Source: Erigeron canadensis (Eukaryota > Streptophyta > Magnoliopsida > Asterales > Asteraceae). Taken from it: a stretch of 64,000 nucleotides of DNA. Below the pieces are notes generated by a model that did not search any database, was not told the origin of the DNA, and saw nothing but the letters and a program-made list of their open reading frames with translations. Each line of letters starts with the position of its first letter. Positions within the stretch are counted from its first letter, which is position 1. Below, one piece after another: positions 44,635 to 55,084 of the stretch. A program made the position numbers and the translations under genes. The stretch is taken from the NCBI RefSeq assembly GCF_010389155.1, contig NC_057765.1, positions 21,222,270 to 21,286,269 on the forward strand. The letters are read 5' to 3'.

Positions 44635-46974
44635 CTAACAAGGAAGCTCTGGTTGTGTTAGTAGCCCTCCGGGCTTCTTGTGTTCTGCCTTGACCTTTAA
44701 GCACGGTAGGCACTTGCTTACATAGACCGCCACATCGCTCTTCATTCCTGGCCACCAAAATAGGTCTTGTAAGTCTTGATACATCTTATCTATCCTTGGA
44801 TGGATAGAATATCTTGTTTGGTGCGCTTCGTCCATTATCAGCTTTCTTAGTCCTCCATACAGTGGTATACACAATCGATCACAAAAATACAGTCCTCCAT
44901 CATCTCCTTGAGTACACTGTTCTATCATACCTCCCAGTCTCTCTCTATCAACATTCTCCTTCTTGTTTGCTTCTACTTGTGCCCCAATCACTCTATCTTT
45001 CAGACTGTTGTGCACGGTAATACTCATAGCTCTAATTCGTCTTGGTCTAACTTTCTCCTTCCTACTCAAGGCATCTGCTACTACGTTCGCCTTGCCTGGA
45101 TGATATCGAATCTCACAATCGTAATCGCTGAACAACTCTAGCCATCGTCTCTGGAGCATATTAAGATCTTTCTGAGTGAAGATATGCTGAAGGCTTTTAT
45201 GATCTGTGTATATCACACTCTTTGTTCCGTACAGGTAGTGCCTCCAACATTTGAGTGCAAAAACGATAGCTCCCAACTCTAAATCGTGAGTCATGTAATT
45301 CTTCTCATGAATCTTCAGTTGGCGAGAGGCATATGCAGTAATCTTGCCTCGCTGCATCAGCACACATCCTAAGCCTTGACTCGACGCGTCGCAATATACG
45401 ATAAAATCTTCGGTTCCTTCTGGAAGACTTAAGACCGGTGCATTACATAACTTCTTCTTCAAGATTCTGAAGGCTTCTTCTTGTTTCTCTCCCCAATCGA
45501 AACTTCTATCTTTGTGCGTCAACAATGTAAGAGGTTGTGCGATCTTTGAGAAGTTCTCAATGAATCGTCGGTAGTAGCCTGCCAATCCGAGAAACTGCCT
45601 GATCTCTGTCGGTGTCTCTAGCCTTCTCCAATTCTCTACTGCTTCTATCTTACTGGGATCAACCTTTATTCCATCCTTGTCAACTACATGACCCAAAAAC
45701 TTCACCTCTTCTAACCAAAATTCACATTTCGAGAATTTCCCATACAACTTTTCAGCCCTCAGAAGTTCTAAAGCTTCTCTCAGATGCACTTCATGCTCTT
45801 TCTTAGTCTTCGAGTAGATGAGAATATCGTCAATGAAAACAATGATGGACTGATCTAAGTAAGGCTTACATACGCGATTCATCAGGTCCATAAAAACAGC
45901 AGGCGCATTTGTTAATCCAAATGGCATCACTAGAAACTCAAAGTGTCCATATCTCGTGCTAAATGCTGTCTTTGGCACGTCTTCATCACGAACTCTTAGT
46001 TGATAGTAGCCTGAACGAAGATCAATTTTCGAGAAGTACTTTGCGCCTTGCAACTGATCGAATAGATCATCAATGCGCGGTAAGGGGTATCGATTCTTAA
46101 CCGTTAACTTGTTTAGCTCACGATAGTCGATGCACATGCGAAAAGATCCGTCTTTCTTCTTAACAAATAATACCGGTGCACCCCAGGGTGAAGAACTTGG
46201 TCGAATGAAACCCTTGTCTTGTAGCTCTTGTAACTGTGTCGCGAGTTCTTGCATTTTAGAAAGAGCTAAACGGTATGGTGCCTTTGCTACTGGAGTTGTA
46301 TCAGGTAGGAGATCAATTCGAAATTCAACTTGTCGAGACGGAGGCAATCCTTGAAAGTCATCCGGAAATACATCGGGAAAATCATGGACTATTGGGATAT
46401 TGGCTAGTTTGATTACTTCGGTTGTCGTGCTCATTAGGATTCGTTTGTGTGACTCGGGTCTTTCACCTTGGATTTCTAGTACGCCTCCCCCACATAAGGG
46501 AATTCTAAGGATTTTTGCGCGACATACAATCGTTGCATCTACCATGGATAACCAATCCATCCCCACTATTACATCAAAACTACCCATTTCAAATGGGACT
46601 AAGTCTATGTAGTATGAATGAGTATCAAGTGTTAGCACACATTTAGGCACAATTTGGTCAAGTTTAGAGATTCCACCACTAGCTACTTCTATTTCATAAC
46701 ATGCATGAGTACGAATGGGTTTCACGTTAATAGTGCACACAAAGTTAGTGGAGATAAAGCTGTAGTCGGCACCTGAATCGAATAACACAGTAGCTAGATG
46801 ATTGTTTAAGAGAAATGTACCTGTGACAACGTTCGGATCGTGAGCGGCTTCCACAGCATTCAAAGCAAAGACTCGGCCCCTGGCCTGCTGGGCTTGGTTC
46901 GCTCTTGGTGGATTTGGTGCTGCAATCTGTAGAGGATTCTGATTGGCTGCGGCTGGGGCGGGTAGCCTAACAAT
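44635..46974 (-). pseudogene. pol: B protease, RT, RNase H and integrase N-terminus
   Basis: Open for about 780 codons from just after the TGA at 46975 to TAG 44635-44637. The protease has [12 protein letters not shown] has YRELN and FIDD (near 45820); RNase H has VYCDASSQG; the integrase zinc module has CLPC. Residues match A throughout with scattered changes, including a Glu where A has its stop at 8446. This is the longest intact Ty3 frame in the window. Confidence 0.9.
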
Positions 46975-47208
46975 TCATGGGCAAGCATTGCGGTAGTGCT
47001 CAGTGCTACCACACTCATAACAAGCTCTTGGATTAACTGGAGGATTTCTGAAATTTCTTGGAGCAACATTCAGTGGTGCTGCTGGAACTTGGGCTGCTCT
47101 GCAATCTCTAGCCAAATGCCCAAACTTCTGGCAGTTCTGACAAAATCGACATGGCACTACTGTTGAATGATGATAAGTGCAAGAAGCACACTGAGGGAAT
47201 TGGCCAAC
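46975..47208 (-). pseudogene. gag: B nucleocapsid zinc knuckles
   Basis: A short segment between TAA 47209-47211 and TGA 46975-46977, in the same frame. It holds [17 protein letters not shown] and CYECGSTEHYRNAC, two CCHC zinc knuckles that would bind the element RNA. Overlapping frames at 46860-47069 are shadows. Confidence 0.85.
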
Positions 47209-48309
47209 TTACGCCTTCTGTCCCGGTTCAACTGCTGCAAACACCTTTCCAACTCTGACCCTCTTATCAGTTCTGAAATCCCTTCTCTTACTGGGTTCAC
47301 CAATGTCCCTCTTCTTCTCTCCAGATTTAGTCAGTGTTCCAGCTCTAACCAGGTCATCAGTCATAGCACTGGTCCTTCGAATGGCTTCTTCAATCGAGTA
47401 AGGAGGAATGCCATTCATAGTGTTGCGAATCTGAGGAATGAGACCATAGATATATCTCTCAATCAACTTAGACTCAGAAGTCACCAAATGAGGCACCAAC
47501 CTAGCCAACTCTTGAAACTTGCTGGTATACTCTGCATGACCGGATCCCACCATGGTGTGGTGCCAAAATTCTTGCTCAATCTTTTGCATCTCATTCAGTG
47601 GACAAAAGCAGTTCTTCATCATCTCTTTAAACTGATCCCATGGTGTTTCCAAAGTAGCAGTTCTTCCACGGGCTCCTAGCAAGGTATTCCACCATGAGAG
47701 TGCATCATCGGTAAATGAACCTCCAGTGAATCTTACCCTCTGATGAGATGGACATTCACTTATGTCCATGAATGCTTCCAATTTCTCCAACCACTTCATA
47801 AAGACGCATGCCCCTCCTCTTCCATTATAATCTGGTGGACCACACTTCTTAAACTCGGTGTAACTGCAACCTCTTCTCTCCACAGCATACTCATCATTCC
47901 TGGGAAACCTTCTGGGTCCAGGGTCCACATATACACCTTCCCCAACAAACTCCACTTCAGGGTCAAAATTTTCTGGTTCTTGATTCACTTGTTGTGGCGC
48001 AACTCTTACTGGTTCAGCTTCAACTTCAGGTGCTCTTCGGTTCTGATTCGGAACAACACCCATTGCGGCAGTCACTTGTTCGATAATAGTAGACATTGAA
48101 GCCGCCAACTGTTCAGCAATGATAGTGGCCAAATCAGGGTTCTCAACGTGACCCATGCCATCACCACGGCCACCACGACCTCTACCACGGCTTCTTCCTT
48201 GTTGACCTCCCCGACCTCCTCTCGGGTTGCCACGACCACCTCCAGGGTTACCACGACCAACACCATTATCTCGAGCTTCGACATTCGGGTTTGCTCTTGT
48301 TCGCACCAT
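47209..48309 (-). pseudogene. gag: B gag, N-terminal and capsid-like part
   Basis: 366 codons from ATG 48309 to TAA 47209. The Gly/Arg-rich N-terminus (repeats of GRG) and the retrotransposon gag domain match A. It keeps the stretch QIRNTMNGIP that A has lost. The stop replaces a Tyr codon present in A, so the real Gag read on into the zinc knuckles. Confidence 0.88.
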
Positions 48310-49206
48310 TTTCCTATATTAAGAAGAGATGGCATCGGCGTTAGAATGAGGAAATAGTCGTTTGTGACGTCATTTACGCACTCTCAAACACACTCGTGTT
48401 AGTTTCCTAGAATCCTATACACTTATATTTTTATTATCGCATGTAGCTCAAGAAATCAAGTATTACATCTGAAGGTGAGCACTATCATCATATCAATCAT
48501 GCACTACAAAGTAACATTGCAATAAGATATTCAATTCATGAAGGATAGTTCTCAAGATGAATAACATAACCATTTCAACTCAAATTTTCAAATCCAATTA
48601 ACTTTTGACAGCCAAAGTGCGGTCCGGATCTAACACCTACATCCGTTGCACTAGCGGTGTATGTATACAGGGTGTACCAGCGGCTAACCCTCCACACCTA
48701 TAGTACATCTAATGCAAGGTCGGTTTACGGTACTTATATGCTCCCTCGGTATTGGCAAAGGTATGTATACAGGGTGTACCAGCGGCTAACCCTCCACCCG
48801 ACCAACACGTATTAAATTGCCAGAGTTGCTACCACACTCTAACCATCTTAGGCACGATCCATGTTGCCACCAAGTCCATAGAAAATATACCACACGCGAA
48901 AAGTTGATCAGGCTTTTCTATGATGATATATCGTCGTACTTCCTTGCTAACAACACATCATTTCGCTAACTTATTATCATTATTTAAATTTAATCACATC
49001 TCATAGTTCGAATACCAATAGCATGAGTACGTGTGGCAAGGTAGCATGGTGCTAAGGTCTGCGCATGAATGAATACAATAGCATGAATATCGTAGATATA
49101 GATAAGATCCATAGAGATTGAATGCACACATAATCCCTATCATGCATGCTACGTGCAGTTCCTAAGTTATAGTCTAGGCAAATCCACCTAATTCACTATA
49201 ACCACG
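48310..49206 (-). other. Untranslated leader of element B
   Basis: Non-coding and homologous to 4404-5304 of A. It has the same pair of direct repeats of about 30 bp (about 48660-48690 and 48756-48790). Confidence 0.75.
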
Positions 49207-49218
49207 GCTCTGATACCA
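49207..49218 (-). promoter_or_regulatory. Primer binding site of element B
   Basis: In sense TGGTATCAGAGC, three bases after the LTR end; complementary to initiator Met tRNA. Confidence 0.92.
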
Positions 49219-49221
49219 ATC

Positions 49222-50859
49222 TGTGACACCCCGACTAAGGCGGAAAACTCGGGATGTAAGATAAAGCACACGCGCACATGGATGTTACATAGGAATACTA
49301 AATGAGTGCATAGAATAGGCATAAATAGTCGTTTACATAGTCAAACAAGCATAAGAGAAGTCATCCCACACATGTATAATCGAACATTCAAATAGAGATG
49401 AGATAAGTTCCCACGTAGGGGAAAAGGTTAGGCATATTGCCATCAAGCATAAACAAGAGCATGCAAACTTCAAAACCTACCCTGCAGTCTGCCAAAAGTC
49501 CCATGCTACCATTCCTAGCCACGATTAAGATCGTTCCATTTGTTCGAGGTCAAGATCGTCTTGGGAGACTGGGTTCAAGATCGTCTCATCTGTTCAGGGT
49601 CAAGATCGTTTCATGTACTGAGGTTCAAGATCGTTTTAAGTTTCTAAGCTCAAGATCGTTTCAAAAGTCAAGGCTCAAGATCGTTTCATAGGTCATGGTT
49701 CAAAATTGTCTTAGTTTTATGGTCAGGATCGTTTTAGTCTCCTAGTCAAGATCATTCTATTAGACTTAAGGACAAGAACAAGATCAAGAACGAGTACATG
49801 ATCGTTCTTAGTTCAAGAACAAGTGTTTGAGCGAAACCGATCCAAATGATTAGTTACCCAATAAGTACACAACAGCACAGCACCACACAAGATCAAACGA
49901 ACAAGCACGATAGAACATGAACTGCCATAGGACGATCTTGGGACCAAGATCGTCCCATTGCCTTCAAGAACAGAACCGTTTCGTGGCCAAGAACAAGTAC
50001 AAACATGACATCAATATCTAGATCGATTTCCGGACTTGTTAGAACATCAAACTAGTACATGTATACACAATAACACTAACCAATAACACTTTTAACCATT
50101 TCAAGACCATCTATAACATGAATAAGGCGTGACACATCAAGAACAAGTTTTCCCTCATTTTCAAAAATGGGTTTTGTAGATTAAAGCATGTTATGACCCA
50201 AATTTGTTCATAAAACGGTTACTAGACACATTTAGACACAAACCCATTAACTATCAACACGTTTTTCATTCAAAAATTGGACCAAAAATCAAGAACATAA
50301 AATTGAAAAAGTACACTTTTAATTTGATCAAAAACTCAAAATTTGTTGTTGTTACCTGAGATTTGATTTCAGAAATGTGTTTTGATTATCACAAGGATGC
50401 TAGAAGTACAAATGATTTTGGTTTAACAATCCAAAATCAAAAGATGAATTTTTGTGTGTGAAAATGGTGGCTGCAAGTGTGTGTTTTTAGAGAGAGAGAG
50501 TGAAGAAAGATGGAAAAGATGATGAATAGTTGTGTTTCTCTCACTAGGGTTCCATTTCCTTCTTTATATACCTTTCCCTTATTAAATGAACTCCATAAAT
50601 ACAAGGGCCATTTACAAACATTTTGAACTAGAACTTTTATAATCACAAACGCTTACGGCTCGAATTCTAGTAATTTATCGTATTAAATTATAAAATTGCC
50701 ATTTAAATCAGGGTTTAAGATCAATTTGACCTTCATGTAAACACATATTTGAAACTAACATATATCAAGAACTTAAGTTAAATTGAGCCGTCTAATCGTT
50801 CTAATAGCGATAGCACAATTCGAGGAATTTATTTAAACATTGCTATGGCGGTTGTTCCA
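49222..50859 (-). repeat. 5' LTR of element B (1,638 bp)
   Basis: In sense it starts TGGAACAACC (from 50859) and ends GGTGTCACA (49222). It aligns with the A LTR at both ends and in the middle. The TATA box (inverted TATATA, 50562-50571) and the ACGATC cluster (about 49520-49990) are present. A 12-bp stem GGACGATCTTGG/CCAAGATCGTCC with a 2-base loop lies at 49930-49955. The 43-bp tandem array of A is absent. The terminal dinucleotides are intact, but the inner terminal repeats have decayed. Confidence 0.85.
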
Positions 50860-51244
50860 GCGATTAATTTGAGTCTCGGTCATTTAATCACTAAATTGAA
50901 TTTGAACTTCATAAAACGTGCAATCCTAACATTCTGTCAAGCGAAATCAAGATGGGTGACCTTTAAATTATTGTTTTCAACAACAAACTTCTCTTTCGAT
51001 TAATCCTTTGGGATTACTGACTTTTCAAACTAACTACTTGCAACGTGGCAATTCGGCCACAAAACCCCCATATTTTACTTGAATCATTTAATGTTTACAA
51101 TTGCTTATTTAAGTCATTGCGAACGATCTCGGCTTACCAGTTTTAACTATACTGCATGCGATCAGGTACACTGCCTGTGAGTGTGTAGTAGTCAATCTTT
51201 CGGTAAATCGTGTTTATAAATTTAAAGCTAGATTTCGCACATCA
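50860..51244. other. Unassigned gap between B and F
   Basis: About 385 non-coding bases. No gene or repeat is recognised, and neither end shows a clear target duplication. Confidence 0.4.
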
Positions 51245-51760
51245 TACACCCAATTTAGGTCTCTGGTATCTAAGGGATACTGGATTCAATCTAACTGCTT
51301 ATTCAGATGCAGATCATGCAGGTTGTAAGCTTGATCGCAAAAGCACTTCCGGTACTTTACAATTTTAGGTGATAAAATTGTGATTTGGTCTTCCAAGAAA
51401 CAGAATTGTGTGTCACTATCAACAGCTGAAGCTAAATATGTGGCTGCGGCTAGTTGTTGTGTTCAAGTGTTATGGATGAAGACGCAGCTAACTGATTATG
51501 GTCTGAAATATGATCATATCCCTATCTATTGTGACTCTCAAAGTGCCATTGCTATTGCAGTCAATTCAGTAAACCACTCTCGATCAAATCATATTGATGT
51601 GAGCTATCATTTTCTCAAAGATCATATTGAGAAAGGTGACATCGAGCTCTACTTTGTGAGCACTGACTATCAGCTTGCAGATTTGTTCACCAAACCATTG
51701 GATGAAAAGAGGTTTAACTTTCTTATCTCCAAGCTTGGCATGTTAAATCTTGAACCTTAA
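51245..51760 (+). pseudogene. pol: F RT end and RNase H
   Basis: It starts in TPNLGLWYLRDTGF, then YSDADHAGCKLDRKSTSG. One T is missing in a T-run near 51366, shifting to the frame 51380-51760 with SSKKQNCVSLSTAEAKY, IPIYCDSQSAIAI, HIDVSYHFLKDH and LADLFTKPLDEKRF, and ends normally at TAA 51758-51760. The 5' three quarters of pol are missing. Confidence 0.85.
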
Positions 51761-51882
51761 CTTATTTTGTTCTTAATACATTCTTGAAAAAACAAAAATA
51801 CAAAATTTGAAAAGAAAAAATCAAATACAAAAATATAAAATTTTGAAAAATAACAAAAAGATTTTCTTTATTTTTTTCTTCT

Positions 51883-51980
51883 TCACAGTGGTTTACATAT
51901 ACTATGTATGTAACCCGTACTTCATTGATTTATTTATATCGCAGTGGCTTATACATACTCTGTGTATTACCCGTGCTTCA
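51883..51980 (+). repeat. Two diverged hairpin units after F pol
   Basis: Units of about 53 bp, CAGTGG-hairpin-ACCCGT-CTTCAT, start at about 51886 and 51939. In unit 1 GGTT TACATA pairs with TATGTA..AACC. Unit 2 keeps the flanks and rebuilds the stem with ATACA/TGTAT. The paired changes suggest selection for structure. Confidence 0.6.
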
Positions 51981-52104
51981 TAGTTTTATTTATTTCCAAA
52001 AGAGGCTTTCATGATTTCTTTTTAAGATCATGGGCAAGAATTATTTTTCCCACCAAAAGAATTTGTCACTCTCTATTGTTAAATAAATTTTTTTTTCCAA
52101 AACG

Positions 52105-52293
52105 CTCAATTGTTGATATGAGAAGCAAAGGATCGAACGCCTTTGTGTACTCCCTAGTTGTCTCATCTAGAACAACTGATTGAGTTAAAATTTTTTGCTT
52201 AAAATGTTTATTTGCATCCAACTTGTTGATGTAAGATGCGACGGATCGAACGCCTTTGTGTACTCCCTAGCAGTCTTACTATGAACATTGTTG
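52105..52293 (+). repeat. Pair of stem-loops with GAACGCCTTTGTGTAC loop in F
   Basis: Copy 1: ATGAGA (52118) with TCTCAT (ends 52166), with outer CTCAAT/ATTGAG (52105, ends 52184) and TTGTT/AACAA. Copy 2: GTAAGA (52231) with TCTTAC (ends 52279), with outer CAAC/GTTG (52219, ends 52293) and GTT/AAC. The loop ATCGAACGCCTTTGTGTAC is identical in both, while the stems differ by paired changes. Confidence 0.75.
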
Positions 52294-53310
52294 TTGAAGC
52301 AAAACTTTGTGTTTCTTAAAATCTTGTTCACGTTAGACTCTCAAATTTTTCTGTATATATATCAAAACAAAGATTTTACTCTTTTTGATTTCACAAAAAC
52401 CAATTTTTGCTTCACCTTTCTATGAAAACAAATTTTAATCCACTTTTGCATAGATTAAGAGGGAGTTTGTGATTTCAAAACTTTCAAAACTTCAAATGTG
52501 TTATTAAATCTTTTCATACACACATTTGATAATTTTCATATGACTTTTCATCAATTGAAGTTCGGTGTTTAGTTTGCACTTGAGCGATTCATTCACTCCA
52601 TGAACTTTATCATCGCCGATGAGTTCTACCCGCGGAGTATTCAATTCTTTCATTAGATAGTAAGGGTATTTTGAGTGATGATGGTTTCGTGCAAATAGGA
52701 TGGAGGGAGTAAAGTCAAAAAGTGAGAGGTTACGGTGATATGTTGTGAGAAAAGGGTTAAATGATATCCTTCCTTAAATTCTCAAATCGCCAGGTGAAAC
52801 AAATTTCTATCGGATGTCATTTGTTGATATCTTAATAAAGACTTCATGGACCCAGTGAAGCGATGCACATCTTTACCTAACCACTCAAGTGTTTCTTAAC
52901 AAATACTTGTTTCATTTCTCACAGAGATTTTCACATTTCTATTGACTCTTCATTTGGAAGATGTTGATATTGAAAAAGGGCGACATTCTGCTCTAGTCCC
53001 CGACCTCATTTGATCACGTTGTGTCTAGAGCTATCTTAATCGATCATTAATTTGATTATTATTCATTTTCTCAAGACACATTCGAGTCACATCTTTGTGA
53101 TATTATTGCTTATCTATGTGATATAGCCGGAACATTTGTAGTGATATCTATTGATATTCCACGATGATCAAATGGAAATCCTACCAATGCTAACATCTTT
53201 TTCAACGTTGAACGTAGGTCTCATAATTACATTTAAGTGACTATTGAGTGAACGAGAAGTCTAACAGTGACCTCAGATTTTACCTAAAAGTCTATAAGGA
53301 TAATAGATTG

Positions 53311-53341
53311 TGGTTATCGAACGCTTTGGCTGTACTAACCA
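53311..53341 (+). repeat. Third GAACGC stem-loop of F
   Basis: A perfect 6-bp TGGTTA/TAACCA stem around a loop with TCGAACGCTTTGGCTGTAC, the counterpart of 16734-16764 in H. Confidence 0.6.
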
Positions 53342-53975
53342 TGATTTATATTCTTTGAAGCAATCTCGTGGTTGAAAAGTCGCAGACCAAACTATGTTAG
53401 AACATTGCTTTGTGCATGAATCAATGATACATAGGAAATCCGAAAAATGTTATACATTTCTGTCGGTCATTTCATTAATCCTTTTGATTTTTGAATATGT
53501 TAACGGATCATTCTTATCCGGTTTTCATTTCTCATCTCACAAACACAAAAATCACCAATACTGTTTTATAACATTTGTATCAACAGCTTCAACCTTACAT
53601 TTTAGTTACCCTTAGGATTCTTTGGGTTGGGCTAATGGTTAGGGTTGATATGTTGATGGTTGATATTTCTCCATGTGTATCTTGTTTTAGTTTGTCATAT
53701 TTCTTATGACATTTTCTCAATCAATGTTTGCATAATGACATTGGTTCCCAACTTTGTCATTATGAGGGGGAGAAAAGATTATAATTGATTAATTGGGGAA
53801 GAAATAAGAAATAAGATAGCAAGGAGAAAAGGTTGTATTGATTGGATGTATGGAGGTTGAAGATGGAGTTGAGAGAAAATAACATAGAGAAAAGGATGTA
53901 TGGAATTAATGGAAAGGCTTACAAATATAGGGGTGGAGAAGGATATTTATACATTTGACCTATGTTGTCCAATAT

Positions 53976-53992
53976 CCCCCCCCCCCCCCCCC
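53976..53992 (+). repeat. Run of 17 C
   Basis: An uninterrupted C tract in the 3' region of F that is absent at the H counterpart. Its length may be an assembly or slippage artefact. Confidence 0.9.
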
Positions 53993-54729
53993 ATCATTAA
54001 ACTAGTTAGAGTGAATTGGAATGATTACTTTCAAATCTAGTTTCTTATCTAGTTTCTTCAGATTAACTTGTCAAAGATTTTCAAAACATTTCAGTCAATT
54101 GAGCTCAGATTTTCACTAGATTTTAGTTGATTGAGTTCTTGATTTTGAAAAAGGAGGAAATCTACATTGATTACAAAGATAAGAATGAGACCAAAGATGA
54201 AAGGATATTATCTCAAGATGGAACAAATGTTCAAAGATGCTCGAAAGATTGATTGGAAGATTCTAGACAAAGAAGTAAAGCTTCAAAAGAGTCTTCATCA
54301 ACATCTTCCATTCAAGATCTTCAAGTCATACAATTATACTCATTCAAGAAGCTCCAATGCATACATCAAGGGGGAGAGTACAAGTTCATGATACTTCATT
54401 CTAAGAAGATGAATTTCACTCAAGAATCGAAGATTGAAGAACCAAAGCCAAGTTTATACCTTCCGCACCTCAAAAGACAACTCTGATTCATGGTTCAACA
54501 ATCTTCAAATAATCAAGAAAGAACACACACTTGTTCTCTATTCAAAAAGAACATTGAGAATCTCTTCATGATTCAACTTCAAGAAGTCCAAGACCAAGAT
54601 TGAATCAAGTTCTCCAAACACTTGTTTCAACAAACCAATTGTCTTCACCATCGGGCTCATCAAATCTATTCCTACAAGACAAGATTAACACGTACTTCAT
54701 TCATTACAATATATCACTAAAGGGGAGAA

Positions 54730-55049
54730 TGTTAAAAATTCAAAAATAGTGATAAATTGTAATTTAAATTAGTGGACTTACTTGTTGTTAAGTCATAGAT
54801 AAATGATTTCTAAGGATGAGGGACTAAATGTGTTAATTAGCTTAATTGTATAGTTAGACTATAAATAGTCCCTTAACACTTTAGAAATCATAATTTTAAA
54901 CAACAAAAACTTTCATTCCTGTAAATTTATACACACTTAATCCCAATCTTTCCTCTCTCTCTAGAAACACACACTAAAACACCAAGAACACACACACACA
55001 AATCCACCATTGAATCTGTGAATTCGAGGCTCAAATCGTGTTAATTACA
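54730..55049 (+). repeat. 3' LTR of element F (320 bp)
   Basis: Begins TGTTAAAAATTC and ends GTGTTAATTACA; TATA box at 54860-54867. Homologous to the H (18071-18403) and G (61686-62008) LTRs. Confidence 0.82.
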
Positions 55050-55084
55050 TTTCTCTTAAACAACTCATTGAGCTTACAAAAAAC

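Larger units (their letters stand above)
43995..50859 (-). mobile_element. Element B: truncated Ty3 Tekay-like copy, sister of A
   Basis: On the minus strand: 5' LTR (50859-49222), primer binding site, leader, and gag-pol in one frame to the integrase C-terminus, where it stops at about 43995 in the middle of EFQ and switches to K gag. The 3' third of the integrase tail, the chromodomain and the 3' LTR are missing. The proteins are close to those of A, but the stops are at other places (47209, 46975, 44635), so the two copies decayed independently. The LTR is about 950 bp shorter than that of A. Confidence 0.92.
52645..54729 (+). other. F non-coding 3' region homologous to H
   Basis: It aligns with 16057-18070, with many substitutions and small indels. 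There is no supportable gene; short open frames at 53394, 54167 and 54253 are not conserved in H as proteins. GGGGGAG tracts are at about 53765 and 54367. A stem-loop TGGTTA/TAACCA with a GAACGC loop lies at 53311-53341. Confidence 0.7.
51245..55049 (+). mobile_element. Element F: 3' fragment of a copia element
   Basis: It begins abruptly inside pol (ACACCCAATTTAGG, about 51246), encodes the end of RT and RNase H, then has a spacer with hairpins, a 2-kb non-coding 3' region shared with H, a polypurine tract (AAAGGGGAGAA, about 54719) and a 320-bp LTR. No extra ORF is seen between pol and the LTR. The family is that of H and G by LTR sequence. Confidence 0.8.

Noticed and set aside
46860..47069. 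69-codon frame overlapping the B zinc knuckles
   Set aside because: Wrong frame; the knuckles and protease are in the neighbouring frame.
47167..47679. 170-codon plus-strand frame
   Set aside because: Antisense shadow of B gag.
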